From: Polaromonas sp. 39-63-25 | Lineage (GTDB): Bacteria; Pseudomonadota; Gammaproteobacteria; Burkholderiales; Burkholderiaceae_C | NCBI RefSeq assembly: GCF_002278925.1 | Contig: NZ_NCJH01000027.1 | Location: 1-64,000, forward strand | DNA: 64,000 bases | Direction of reading: 5' to 3' | Part shown: positions 35,590-43,901 of the stretch, piece after piece | Layout of the letters: the number at the start of each line of letters is the position of its first letter | Position numbering within the stretch: the first letter of the stretch is position 1 | The notes under the pieces: model-generated | Told to the model about the DNA's origin: nothing | The model's database searches: none | What the model saw: only the letters and a program-made list of their open reading frames with translations | Made by a program: the position numbers and the translations under genes

Positions 35590-36543
35590 ATGGCTATCCA
35601 GTGGTTCCCCGGTCACATGCACCTGACCAAGAAGGCGATCAGTGAGCGCATCAAGGAAATTGATGTGGTCATCGAGCTGCTGGACGCGCGCCTGCCCGGC
35701 TCCAGCGCCAACCCCATGCTGGCCGAATTGACCGGCGCCAAGCCCGCGCTCAAGGTGCTCAACAAGCAGGACCTGGCCGACCCGGCGCGCACGCCGCTCT
35801 GGCTCGCGCACTACAACAGCCTGCCCGGTACCAGCGCGATTGCGCTCGACGCCAGCGAGACCACGCCGGCGCGCCGCCTGATCGACGCCTGCCACGCGCT
35901 GGCGCCAACGCGCGGCAGCATGGTCAAGCCCATGCGGGTGCTGATCTGCGGCATTCCCAACGTCGGCAAGTCCACGCTGATCAACACCCTGACCGGCAAA
36001 CGCGCCACCAAGACCGGCGACGAGGCCGGCATCACCAAGCTCGAGCAGCGCATCGTGCTGGCCGACGGCTTTTACCTGTGGGACACGCCGGGCATGCTCT
36101 GGCCGCGCATCATCGTCGCCAAGAGTGGCTACAACCTGGCCGCCAGCGGCGCCATCGGCCGCAATGCCTTCAACGAGGAAGAGGTGGCGCTGGAACTGCT
36201 GGACTACCTGATCCAGGCCTACCCGGCCCTGCTGGAGGCGCGTTACAAGCTCAAGCTGACGCCTGGCATCACCGACGAGCAACTGCTCGAGGAGATCGGC
36301 CGCAAGCGCGGTGCGGTGTTGTCCAAGGGACGCGTGAACCTGCAGAAAGCCGCGGAGATCGTGATCTACGAGTTCCGCGCCGCCACGCTGGGCCGCGTCA
36401 CGCTGGAAACGCCCGAGGAGTTCGCCCAGTGGCTGGCCGCTGGCCAGCTGCTTGATGCCGAGCGGCAGGTCAAGAAGGACCGTATAGAGACCGACCGCCT
36501 GGTGCGTTTCAAGAAAATCCCGCGTCCTCCGCGCGAGGACTGA
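35590..36543 (+). CDS. rbgA: Ribosome biogenesis GTPase (YlqF/RbgA)
   Basis: This 317-residue circularly permuted GTPase has its motifs in the order G4 (LNKQDLAD), G1 (GIPNVGKST), then G3 (DTPGML), as expected for YlqF/RbgA, which matures the 50S subunit. The N-terminal WFPGHMHLTKKAI segment is the family signature. The start at 35590 gives that N-terminus; the longer frame runs through the divergent intergenic region. Confidence 0.9.
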   Translation: MAIQWFPGHMHLTKKAISERIKEIDVVIELLDARLPGSSANPMLAELTGAKPALKVLNKQDLADPARTPLWLAHYNSLPGTSAIALDASETTPARRLIDACHALAPTRGSMVKPMRVLICGIPNVGKSTLINTLTGKRATKTGDEAGITKLEQRIVLADGFYLWDTPGMLWPRIIVAKSGYNLAASGAIGRNAFNEEEVALELLDYLIQAYPALLEARYKLKLTPGITDEQLLEEIGRKRGAVLSKGRVNLQKAAEIVIYEFRAATLGRVTLETPEEFAQWLAAGQLLDAERQVKKDRIETDRLVRFKKIPRPPRED

Positions 36544-36575
36544 CGACGGCGCGCAGCGGATCGGGCGCCGGCCTT

Positions 36576-37112
36576 TCAGGAAGGCCCCGGCGTGGCGACT
36601 TCGGAAAGGGTATCGCCGCCCTTGAAGGCTGCGTAGTAAAACGGAATTCTCGACAGCGCGTGCCGCGCCGCCTGGTCACGGATGTCATTACGCGCGCCGT
36701 TGAATCGCCGGGTCTCGGTGAACAGCCTCGGTGGCTGGCCGTCCTTTCCTGAAAAGAGCCAGGCAAAACATTGCGTGCCGGCGGGAATCGCCGGGTCGAT
36801 GTTGTCGGTCACGCCCGTATTGGCCACCGCCAGGTTGGCCTGGCTGCTGCGCAGTGCGCCCTGCGCCATCTCGGCGGCCACCTGCTCGCTGGTCAGGTTG
36901 AAGCGCGCAATGGTGTCCGGGCTGACCCCCAGGCGGCGCTGCTTGGCTCCGGGCGAATAGGTGACGCAGGCACTTTCCAGCAGTTCACCCGCACCCGGCA
37001 CGTCGGCAAGGTGGGACGCAATCAGGCCGGCGGTGCATGACTCGGCGGTGGTCAGAAGCAGTGATTGCGCCGTCATGAACCGGGCGACTTCTTTCAGCGG
37101 CGTGCTGGACAT
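36576..37112 (-). CDS. CinA-family nicotinamide-nucleotide amidase
   Basis: The 178-residue protein corresponds to the C-terminal CinA (PncC) domain: TTAESCTAGLIA with the catalytic serine, VTYSPGAK and ANTGVTDNIDP. It deamidates nicotinamide mononucleotide in pyridine nucleotide salvage. The N-terminal CinA half is absent, as in stand-alone PncC proteins. An upstream ATG would lengthen it; I chose the one giving the family N-terminus. Confidence 0.8.
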   Translation of the reverse strand: MSSTPLKEVARFMTAQSLLLTTAESCTAGLIASHLADVPGAGELLESACVTYSPGAKQRRLGVSPDTIARFNLTSEQVAAEMAQGALRSSQANLAVANTGVTDNIDPAIPAGTQCFAWLFSGKDGQPPRLFTETRRFNGARNDIRDQAARHALSRIPFYYAAFKGGDTLSEVATPGPS

Positions 37113-37193
37113 GAAACCTCGCGTAAGTTGCAGAAGATATCCCACGATGGCAGACATGTGACGGGCCGTGTGTCGCTGGAAAAACATGCCGCC

Positions 37194-37201
37194 TGTAGGA
37201 A
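37194..37201 (-). promoter_or_regulatory. TCCTACA motif upstream of the CinA gene
   Basis: On the minus strand this reads TTCCTACA, 82 bp before the start at 37112. It shares the divergent region with hsp20. Confidence 0.35.
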
Positions 37202-37253
37202 AAAAGCGAATCCCGACGCGGCTGGCGGAATTGAAAAATCCCGCAGCCGGGCT

Positions 37254-37281
37254 CTTGAAACGCGGCGCGCCAGCCACTATG
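37254..37281 (+). promoter_or_regulatory. Sigma-32-like heat-shock promoter
   Basis: CTTGAAA at 37254-37260 followed 13 bases later by CCACTATG fits the heat-shock sigma consensus (CTTGAA, 13-15 bases, CCCCATnT) with two mismatches in the -10. It lies 130 bp upstream of hsp20. Confidence 0.5.
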
Positions 37282-37295
37282 TCCCTGCCGTCAGG

Positions 37296-37411
37296 GGTCG
37301 TCCATGCGTGGACGACCGCGGTTTCAATAACGCCGGGGCTGTGCCCCGGCCGGCTGGCAGCCCACCTGACCTGCCGCCCCTTCATGATTTTCACGAAAGG
37401 AGATTGTCATC
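37296..37411 (+). promoter_or_regulatory. Structured hsp20 leader, possible RNA thermometer
   Basis: Three hairpins are visible downstream of the sigma-32-like promoter. The first is GGTCGTCCA/TGGACGACC at 37296-37317 (perfect 9-bp stem). The second is GCCGGGGC/GCCCCGGC at 37332-37350 (perfect 8-bp stem). The last pairs CCTTC at 37379-37383 with GAAAGG at 37395-37400, covering most of the Shine-Dalgarno, with one bulged A. This is the architecture of ROSE-like thermometers of small heat-shock genes. Confidence 0.45.
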
Positions 37412-37852
37412 ATGAACGGATTGAACCTGTACGGCGACATCTTCGCCGAGCTCAACCGCCTGCAGCAGAACTTCGAGCAGGTTTTCCGGCGCGAGGGCGC
37501 GCGCAGCATACGCGCCATGCCGCGCGACACCTTCCCGGTGATCAATGTGGGCAGTACGCCCGAAGCCATCGAAGTGCTGGCGCTGGCGCCGGGCATCGAC
37601 CCCGCCGCGCTGCAGCTCACCGTCGACAAGGGTCTGCTGGTCGTGGCCGGCGAACGCAAGGCAGAACAGCCGGCCAATGACAAGGTGGCGGTTTACGCCA
37701 AAGAGCGCTTCGAAGGCGCTTTCCGGCGCGTGATCTCGCTGCCCGAAGACGCCGATCCCGCAGCCATCAACGCCAGCTACCGCGATGGCCTGTTGCGCGT
37801 CACGGTGGCGCGCCGCGAGTCGTCCAAGCCGCGCCAGATCCAGATCCACTGA
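37412..37852 (+). CDS. Small heat-shock protein (Hsp20/alpha-crystallin)
   Basis: This 146-residue ATP-independent chaperone has the alpha-crystallin domain at about residues 40-140, with the terminal I-x-I/V-like tail near QIQIH. GAAAGGAG precedes the ATG by 9 bases. It is followed after 37 bp by a second Hsp20, so the two form a heat-shock operon likely to make mixed or separate oligomers. Confidence 0.9.
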   Translation: MNGLNLYGDIFAELNRLQQNFEQVFRREGARSIRAMPRDTFPVINVGSTPEAIEVLALAPGIDPAALQLTVDKGLLVVAGERKAEQPANDKVAVYAKERFEGAFRRVISLPEDADPAAINASYRDGLLRVTVARRESSKPRQIQIH

Positions 37853-37889
37853 ACCCCTGAACCTTTTTATTTCCTTCAAGGAGCATGTG

Positions 37890-38321
37890 ATGAACCAGAA
37901 CACAGCTTTGCGCCAGAGCAACCCCGCCCGCGATGTGGCGCCAGCGACCCCGGACGCAGACAGCGCGCAAGGTGCTGCATCGCAGCGCACGACGGCGGTG
38001 CTGCCGCCTGTGGATGTTTTTGAAGATGATGCCGGCTTCACCGTGCTGGCCGACCTGCCCGGCGTGGCCAGGGACCGGCTGGCCGTGCGGGTGGACGGCG
38101 ACAGCCTGGTGATTGAAGGGGCTGCGGCGGCGCCGGTGGGGGCCGACATGACGCTGATCTACGGCGAGGTACTGAACCCGCTGTACCGTCGCACCTTCAC
38201 CTTGAGCCGGGAACTGGACCCGGCAAAGATCGAGGCGAAACTCGACAACGGGGTGCTCAGGTTGACCATTCCCAAGGCCGAAGAGGCCAGGCCGCGCCGC
38301 ATCGAGGTGGCCCTGGCCTGA
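37890..38321 (+). CDS. Second small heat-shock protein (Hsp20 family)
   Basis: This 143-residue Hsp20 has a polar, likely disordered N-terminus of about 40 residues and the alpha-crystallin domain after it (FTVLADLPGVARDRL region and a GVLRLTIPK strand). CAAGGAG lies upstream of the ATG at 37890. Divergence from the neighbouring paralog suggests old duplication. Confidence 0.88.
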   Translation: MNQNTALRQSNPARDVAPATPDADSAQGAASQRTTAVLPPVDVFEDDAGFTVLADLPGVARDRLAVRVDGDSLVIEGAAAAPVGADMTLIYGEVLNPLYRRTFTLSRELDPAKIEAKLDNGVLRLTIPKAEEARPRRIEVALA

Positions 38322-38348
38322 ATCTCCTGAGTCTCCTCCTGAGGCTCT

Positions 38349-38777
38349 TCAGTGCGGGCGCGTGCAGTAGGCCAGGAACTGGTCGAGTTCGGTGGACTTG
38401 TCGAACACCGCATCTGCACCGCCCGCCAGGCAGCGCCGGCGGATGTCATCCGTGGCGTAGTTGGACAACACCACCACGCGTTGCTGCCGCGAGCGCTGCC
38501 CGCAGCCCCTGAGCACACCCAGCCCGCTGCCCTGTTGCAGGAAAAGATCGACGACCAGCAGTTGCCAGTCGCGCGGGTGCTGGGCCAGCCAGGTGCAGGC
38601 ACCTAGTTCGGTTTCCGCGTAACCCACCGTCTGCACGCCGGCCAGCTCGGTCAAGGTTTCCACCAGGTTGTCCCGGATGACCGCGTTGTCCTCAACGATA
38701 TAGGCTTTCAACGCCGCGGGGCGTCGGGCGGGGGAAGGGTGACCGGTTCCCTGGAGGGTTCCGGCGGCAAGGTTCAT
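38349..38777 (-). CDS. Stand-alone receiver (CheY-like) protein
   Basis: This 142-residue response-regulator receiver has no output domain. Acid pocket EDN, phosphoacceptor aspartate in VVDLFL, serine in LSN and lysine in FDKS are all in place. It ends shortly after the last helix. It may act by protein-protein contact or through phosphotransfer with an unlinked kinase; no kinase is adjacent. A TCCTACA motif lies 66 bp upstream of the ATG at 38777. Confidence 0.8.
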   Translation of the reverse strand: MNLAAGTLQGTGHPSPARRPAALKAYIVEDNAVIRDNLVETLTELAGVQTVGYAETELGACTWLAQHPRDWQLLVVDLFLQQGSGLGVLRGCGQRSRQQRVVVLSNYATDDIRRRCLAGGADAVFDKSTELDQFLAYCTRPH

Positions 38778-38842
38778 GGGAGTCACGTAGCCAGTCTCCC
38801 GCGATGACCGCGGGACTGGCGCAAGGGATTGCACTGCAGCGG

Positions 38843-38850
38843 TGTAGGAC
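38843..38850 (-). promoter_or_regulatory. TCCTACA motif upstream of the receiver gene
   Basis: On the minus strand this reads GTCCTACA, 66 bp before the start at 38777. Confidence 0.35.
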
Positions 38851-38992
38851 AGTGCGCTTCAAGTGCCGGAGGGCCTGTGCCGATCGCCAGGGGCGCCGGC
38901 TTTGCATGCCCCTACAGGTACCAGCCCTTGCGCTGCGGACGCCTCAAGCTACAAAAAAAGTAGCACCTCGGAGTGGCGGAACTGTGCCGAAG

Positions 38993-39250
38993 CTACAGCG
39001 GACCCGACGGGCCGGTCCTGCCGGCCAGCCGCCGGCGCACATACACGCCGATAAAACCAAGGCCCAGCACCAGTGCAAACCAGCCTACCAGGGAAGAGTT
39101 GGCCACGATGCCCTGCATGCCCGGCGAAGTGATGAAGTAAGGCGATACCAGCACGGCCAGGCCGATCAGGGCGCACAGGAGTCCCTTGACCAAAAGTTCG
39201 TTGTTGGCCTTGTTGCTGTGCCTGCGGATGGGGGGGGGAGGTAGGGGCAT
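38993..39250 (-). CDS. Small membrane protein
   Basis: This 85-residue protein has a polar, Pro-rich N-terminus and two transmembrane helices (about 21-40 and 54-72), then a basic tail. I do not recognise the family. The start at 39250 is preferred to the longer frame, which adds an Arg-rich stretch. Confidence 0.55.
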   Translation of the reverse strand: MPLPPPPIRRHSNKANNELLVKGLLCALIGLAVLVSPYFITSPGMQGIVANSSLVGWFALVLGLGFIGVYVRRRLAGRTGPSGPL

Positions 39251-39389
39251 GGCCTGATTGTCGGCCAAATGCGAAGGGCAGGGCGCCCCGGGGGGCTTGC
39301 CGGCATCGCGCCGGACGGATCGGTGCAATGGACTTATAGTGGCTGCTACCTATTTTCTTTCGGTCCGGGACCATTTTCAGGAGCTTTTT

Positions 39390-41729
39390 GTGTCCACCAC
39401 GCCCGCAGCAGCCATTCAACCGACCCGCTTTGGCAGCGGGCAGGCCGTTCGCCGCCTCGAAGACGATGCCTTGCTGGCCGGTGCCGGCCAGTTCACCGAC
39501 GACGTGACCCAGCCCGAGCAGGCGGCCCTGTTTTTTGTGCGTTCACCGTACCCGCACGCACGCATCGTGGCGGTGGACAGCGCCGCCGCGCTGGCCATGC
39601 CGGGGGTGCTGAAGATCGTGACCGGCGCCGACCTGGCAGCCGCCGGAGTCAAGCCGATTCCCGGCTCCAGCGGTTTTCCCAGGGCCGACGGCTCACCCGG
39701 GGTCTCGCCCGTGCGCCGCGTGCTGGCCCATGAACGGGTGCGTTTCGTCGGCGAGGCGGTTGCCGCCGTGGTTGCGCAGACCCTGCAGCAGGCCCGTGAC
39801 GCGGCCGAAGCCGTGATGGTGGACTACGACGAGCTTCCCATGGTGGTGGACATGAACGACGCCACCGCGCCCGGCGCCCCCGCACTGGTGCCGCAAGCGC
39901 CCGACAACATCGCCTGCGAAACGCGTTATGGCAGCGTGGAAGCCACCGCCGCGGCCTTTGCCAAAGCCCGCCATGTGGTGGCGCTGGACATCGTCAACCA
40001 GCGCCTACATGCGTTGAGCCTGGAGCCGCGCTCGGTGCTGGTCGCGTTTGACCAGACCTCGCAGCGCCTGACGATACGCATGAGCACGCAGATGCCCACC
40101 GGTGTGCGCAACTCGGTGTGTGACGCGCTGGGCATGGCGCAGGAGCAGGTGCGGGTGGTGGTCGGCGATGTGGGCGGCGGCTTCGGCATGAAGACCGGCG
40201 TTTACCCCGAAGACATTGCCGCCGCGTATTGCGCCCGGGCCCTGCAGCGACCGGTCAAATGGGTGGCCGAGCGCAGCGAGGAATTCACGTCCGCGTACCA
40301 CGGCCGCGACGTGCAGAGCCGCGCCGAACTGGCGCTCGACGAGCACGGGAAAATACTCGCCTTGCGCCTGGCCTCGCTGGCCAATGTGGGTGCGTATGCC
40401 ACCGGCGCGGGTGTGGCCATCCAGCTGCTGATCGGCCCCTGGGTGCAGACCAGCGTCTACGACATCCAGACCATAGACTTTCATTTCAGCGCCGTGCTGA
40501 CCAACACCGCACCCACCAGCGCCTACCGCGGCGCGGGTCGGCCCGAAGCGATTTTCACGATGGAGCGGCTGATGGACGAGGCCGCGCGCCAGACCGGCAT
40601 CGACCGCATTGAACTGCGCCGGCGCAACTTCATCCAGCCCGCGCAGATGCCCTACAAAAACCCCATGGGCCAGGTGTATGACACCGGCAAGTTCGAGTCG
40701 GTGATGGACCAGGCGCTGGTGCTGGCCGACTGGAAAGGGTTTGATGCGCGGGCGGCCGCGTCGGCCGCGAATGGAAAAATGCGCGGCCTGGGCATTGCCA
40801 CGTTTCTCGAGTGGACCGGCGGCAATGCGCTGGAAGAAACCGTGACGGTCGCGGTGCAGGCCGACGGCATGATCGAAGTCTTCACCGCCGTCAACGCCAT
40901 GGGGCAGGGTATTGCCACCACGCTGACCCAGCTGGTGGTCGATGCCTTTGGCGTGCCCGCGGACCAGGTGCGGGTGGTGATGGGCGACACAGACCGCGGC
41001 AACGGTTTTGGCAGCGCCGGTTCACGCTCGCTGTTCACCGGCGGTTCGGCGGTACGCGCCGGTGCCGACAAGGCGATTGCACTGGGCAAGCAGCTTGCGG
41101 CCAAGGAGTTCGAGGCCGCCGCGGAGGATGTGGTTTACGCCGGTGGCGACTTCACGGTCGCCGGCACCGACCTGCGTATCGGTCTCTTCGACCTCGCAGG
41201 GCGTCAGAGCGACCAACGCATTTTTGTGGATTCCACCACCACGGTGGCCGGGCCGACCTGGCCCAATGGCTGCCACATCAGCGAGGTCGAGGTCGATCCG
41301 CAGACCGGCCATGTGGCGGTGGTGGCCTACGCCTCGGTCAACGACGTGGGCCGCGTCGTCAACCCGATGATTGTGCGTGGCCAGCTCGACGGCGGCGCCG
41401 TGCAGGGCATCGGCCAGGCGCTGTGCGAGCGCATGGTCTACGACCGCGAGACCGGCCAGCCCGTGACCGGCAGCCTGATGGACTACGCCGCGCCGCGTGC
41501 CGACACCGCGCCCGACTTCAGGACCGAGATGGACCAGTCCACCCCCTGCCTGAACAACCCGCTGGGCGTCAAAGGCGTCGGTGAGCTCGGCACCATTGGT
41601 GCCGGCCCCACGGTGGTCAACGCCGTGGCCGACGCACTGGCCCGCCGCGGCATGGCCGCCCAGGCCAGGGCGCTGCAGATGCCGATCTCACCGGCGCGGC
41701 TCTGGGAGCTGATGCAGGCTCCATCGTGA
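39390..41729 (+). CDS. Molybdenum hydroxylase large subunit (xanthine dehydrogenase/CoxL family)
   Basis: This 779-residue subunit binds the molybdopterin cofactor of aldehyde oxidase, xanthine dehydrogenase and isoquinoline dehydrogenase-like enzymes. The catalytic glutamate candidate is E732 in GVGELGTIG. The CoxL loop AYxCSFR of true CO dehydrogenase is absent; the corresponding site reads AYRGAGR. The start is GTG at 39390, eight bases after CAGGAG. The FAD and iron-sulfur subunits normally encoded beside it are missing from the window, so it is an orphan or works with distant partners. Confidence 0.82.
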   Translation: MSTTPAAAIQPTRFGSGQAVRRLEDDALLAGAGQFTDDVTQPEQAALFFVRSPYPHARIVAVDSAAALAMPGVLKIVTGADLAAAGVKPIPGSSGFPRADGSPGVSPVRRVLAHERVRFVGEAVAAVVAQTLQQARDAAEAVMVDYDELPMVVDMNDATAPGAPALVPQAPDNIACETRYGSVEATAAAFAKARHVVALDIVNQRLHALSLEPRSVLVAFDQTSQRLTIRMSTQMPTGVRNSVCDALGMAQEQVRVVVGDVGGGFGMKTGVYPEDIAAAYCARALQRPVKWVAERSEEFTSAYHGRDVQSRAELALDEHGKILALRLASLANVGAYATGAGVAIQLLIGPWVQTSVYDIQTIDFHFSAVLTNTAPTSAYRGAGRPEAIFTMERLMDEAARQTGIDRIELRRRNFIQPAQMPYKNPMGQVYDTGKFESVMDQALVLADWKGFDARAAASAANGKMRGLGIATFLEWTGGNALEETVTVAVQADGMIEVFTAVNAMGQGIATTLTQLVVDAFGVPADQVRVVMGDTDRGNGFGSAGSRSLFTGGSAVRAGADKAIALGKQLAAKEFEAAAEDVVYAGGDFTVAGTDLRIGLFDLAGRQSDQRIFVDSTTTVAGPTWPNGCHISEVEVDPQTGHVAVVAYASVNDVGRVVNPMIVRGQLDGGAVQGIGQALCERMVYDRETGQPVTGSLMDYAAPRADTAPDFRTEMDQSTPCLNNPLGVKGVGELGTIGAGPTVVNAVADALARRGMAAQARALQMPISPARLWELMQAPS

Positions 41730-41751
41730 GTGTGTGCGATTCTCCTGATTG

Positions 41752-41813
41752 AAAATAAGCTATAGACCTTGTGCGACGGGCGTGAGAAGCTATCAATAAC
41801 AGAGCAGTTTCAG
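41752..41813. repeat. Degenerate dispersed repeat, copy 8
   Basis: This is a diverged copy of the GCTATCAA repeat, including AGCTATCAATAACAGAGCAG at 41788-41807. It matches the repeat segment at 45973-45998 base for base at 25 of 26 positions. Confidence 0.5.
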
Positions 41814-41920
41814 GCGCCACCTGCCACATGGTTTCCACCATGTGAATCTTCTGCGTCTGCATGAAGTGCTCGTTCACGGCGGAGCAAAGCAGGGGTGGTC
41901 GTGGCTGGTCCTGGCCGTGT
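41814..41920 (-). pseudogene. Decayed duplicate of the TerB-like gene
   Basis: The 71 bases from 41814 align without gaps to 46142-46212 with 7 mismatches. After a 1-base indel the similarity continues to about 41920. It encodes the equivalent of the NEHF...KIHMVETMWQVA segment. The 143 bases that in the intact gene lie between the repeat end and this segment (45999-46141) are missing, and the N-terminal half is absent. It is an internally deleted, truncated copy in the same orientation. Confidence 0.75.
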
Positions 41921-41923
41921 TGT

Positions 41924-41937
41924 TTGACCTTGATCAA
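41924..41937 (+). promoter_or_regulatory. FNR/Anr-like box
   Basis: TTGACCTTGATCAA matches the FNR consensus TTGAT-N4-ATCAA at 9 of 10 positions. It lies 86 bp upstream of the tetR start. Position and gene content do not prove oxygen control. Confidence 0.35.
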
Positions 41938-41985
41938 AGTTTGGTCGGACCCCTGCCTGCGCGGCAACAAGGATGAAGCCATAAT

Positions 41986-42009
41986 CCAAGTAATTGATTA
42001 ATTACTTGG
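41986..42009. promoter_or_regulatory. Putative TetR operator touching the start codon
   Basis: CCAAGTAATT and AATTACTTGG form perfect 10-bp arms around GATT, and the right arm ends directly before the ATG at 42010. Autoregulation by the adjacent TetR repressor is the likely meaning. If 42010 is the true start there is no room for a ribosome binding site, so either the transcript is leaderless or translation starts at the ATG at 42016. Confidence 0.65.
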
Positions 42010-42687
42010 ATGCCCATGCATGCAGAAGCAACCGGCAAGCGCCTCAAGCAGGCCACGGAAGTCCGCCAGGCTGGCTTGGTGGAGGCCGCCCTGCAACTGG
42101 CCGCGCAGCGCAGCCCGGCTGACATCACGACGGGCGATCTGGCGCAGGCCGTGGGCATCAGCCAGGGCGCGGTGTTCCGGCACTTTGCCAGCAAGGAGGC
42201 CATCTGGCTGGCCGTGCTGGACGGGGCTTCCGACACGCTGATGGCCCGGCTGCAAACGGCCGCTGGCGCGGCGCCCACCCCGATGGCAGCGTTGCAGGCG
42301 ATGTTCATGGCGCATGTGGACTTTGTGGTGGCCCATCCCGGCGTTCCCCGGCTCATCTTTCAGGAGCTGCAGCACGCGCAGGACACCGCACTCAAGGCCG
42401 GCGTGCGCAGCTTGATGCAGAAATACCGGAGCTTGCTCATGGGTGTGTTGCAGCAGGCGCAGGACCAGCGCTTGCTGGCGCCGGGCACGGACCTGCAGGC
42501 TGCCGCCGTCCTGTTCATTGGTTCGGTGCAGGGCCTGGTCATGCAATCGTTGCTCAGTGGCGATGTCCGCGCCGTGACCACGCATGCTCGCGGCGTGCTC
42601 ACGATTTACCTGCGCGGGCTCGCCGCCGGGAGAGGCCGGACAGCGGCGACAGACAGACATGCCCCCGCCTTGAAGGAGACCCCATGA
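42010..42687 (+). CDS. TetR/AcrR-family repressor
   Basis: This 225-residue regulator has an N-terminal helix-turn-helix (DLAQAVGISQGAVFRHFASKEA, residues about 42-63) and an all-helical ligand-binding part. Its stop overlaps the start of the adaptor gene by 4 bp, so it is the first gene of the exporter operon. It likely represses this operon through the palindrome at 41986-42009. Confidence 0.85.
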   Translation: MPMHAEATGKRLKQATEVRQAGLVEAALQLAAQRSPADITTGDLAQAVGISQGAVFRHFASKEAIWLAVLDGASDTLMARLQTAAGAAPTPMAALQAMFMAHVDFVVAHPGVPRLIFQELQHAQDTALKAGVRSLMQKYRSLLMGVLQQAQDQRLLAPGTDLQAAAVLFIGSVQGLVMQSLLSGDVRAVTTHARGVLTIYLRGLAAGRGRTAATDRHAPALKETP

Positions 42688-43901
42688 AAAGCAAACTTCC
42701 GTTTTCACGCCGCATCACGCTGGGCGCCCTGGTCGTGGTGCTGGTGGGCGCGTTGGCCTGGGTGGCGCTGCGCACCGGCCCGCTGGCGGCCACGCGCATC
42801 ACGGTCATACGGGTGCAGGAGGGCCGTCTGGCCCCCGCGATTTTTGGCATCGGCACCGTGGAGGCGCGGCGCAGCTGGATGGTGGGCCCGACGGCGGCGG
42901 GCCGGGTGCTGGCTGTCCGGGTGGACGTGGGCGACACGGTCAAGGCCGGGCAGTTGCTAGCCGACATGGACCCGGTGGATCTCGACCAGCGCCTCGCGGC
43001 CCTGGATGCCTCGCTGGCCCGCGCGGGCAGCACGCAGGCAGCGGCGCAGGCCCAGTTGAAGGACGCTGCGGCCCGGCGGGAACTGGCCGCCATCAATGCC
43101 AGACGCAACGAGGAGCTGGCCGCGCAAAATTTCATCAGTGCCGCTGCGCTTGAATCCCGCATGCAGGAAAAAGCGTCCGCTGACGCTGCTCTGCAGGCGG
43201 CCCAGGCCAATCTGGCCGGCGCTGGCCAGGACGTGGCCCGCCAGAAGGCAGAGCGCGCTGGCCTGCAACAGCAACGCGGCAACGTCCGTCTGCTGGCCCC
43301 GGCCGATGGAGTGGTTACCAGCCGCGACGCCGAAGCCGGCACCACCGTGGTGGCCGGCCAGCCTGTGCTGCGCCTGATCGACCCGGCCAGCCTGTGGGTG
43401 AAAATGCGGGTGGACCAGGGGCGTTCGGCCGGCCTCGCGCCGGGCTTGACCGCCAGCATCGTGCTGCGTTCGCATCCGGGTGCGCCCATGCCGGGCCAGG
43501 TTGCGCGCGTGGAGCTGCTGGCCGACAGCGTGACCGAGGAGCGTATCGCCCAGGTGGCCTTTGCGCAGGCGCCGACTGCCAGCGCGATGGGTGCCTCCGT
43601 GGGTGAGCTGGCCGAAGTCACGCTGCAGCTGCCCGAAACAGCTTCCTCACTGCTGGTGCCCGGTGCCAGCATCCAGCATCGCCAGGGTGAAACCGGTGTC
43701 TGGCGCATCGAACATGGCAAGCCGGTGTTCGCGCCGGTGCGGCTGGGCGTTCGCAGTCTGGATGGCCAGGTGCAGGTGATGGCCGGCCTCACAGCCGGTG
43801 ACGAGGTGGTGGTGTACAGCCAGAAGGCCCTCACCCCCGGCGCCCGCGTGCAGGTGGTCGACACGCTGGTCAAGGACGGACGCAAAGGGACCTCACCGTG
43901 A
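42684..43901 (+). CDS. Membrane-fusion adaptor of an ABC exporter (HlyD/DevB-like)
   Basis: This 405-residue periplasmic adaptor has an N-terminal membrane anchor (about residues 11-30), biotinyl-lipoyl-like halves, a coiled-coil hairpin (about 100-190) and a beta-barrel. With the next two genes it forms a DevBCA- or MacAB-like export system. Start and stop overlap the neighbours by 4 bp. Confidence 0.85.
   Translation: MKSKLPFSRRITLGALVVVLVGALAWVALRTGPLAATRITVIRVQEGRLAPAIFGIGTVEARRSWMVGPTAAGRVLAVRVDVGDTVKAGQLLADMDPVDLDQRLAALDASLARAGSTQAAAQAQLKDAAARRELAAINARRNEELAAQNFISAAALESRMQEKASADAALQAAQANLAGAGQDVARQKAERAGLQQQRGNVRLLAPADGVVTSRDAEAGTTVVAGQPVLRLIDPASLWVKMRVDQGRSAGLAPGLTASIVLRSHPGAPMPGQVARVELLADSVTEERIAQVAFAQAPTASAMGASVGELAEVTLQLPETASSLLVPGASIQHRQGETGVWRIEHGKPVFAPVRLGVRSLDGQVQVMAGLTAGDEVVVYSQKALTPGARVQVVDTLVKDGRKGTSP

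Noticed and set aside
36565-36591. Hairpin GGCCTT/AAGGCC as a terminator between rbgA and the CinA gene
   Set aside because: There is no T tract and it overlaps the stop codon of the CinA gene; left as a possible pause only.
39390-41729. Naming the molybdenum hydroxylase coxL
   Set aside because: The AYxCSFR loop of CO dehydrogenase is missing.
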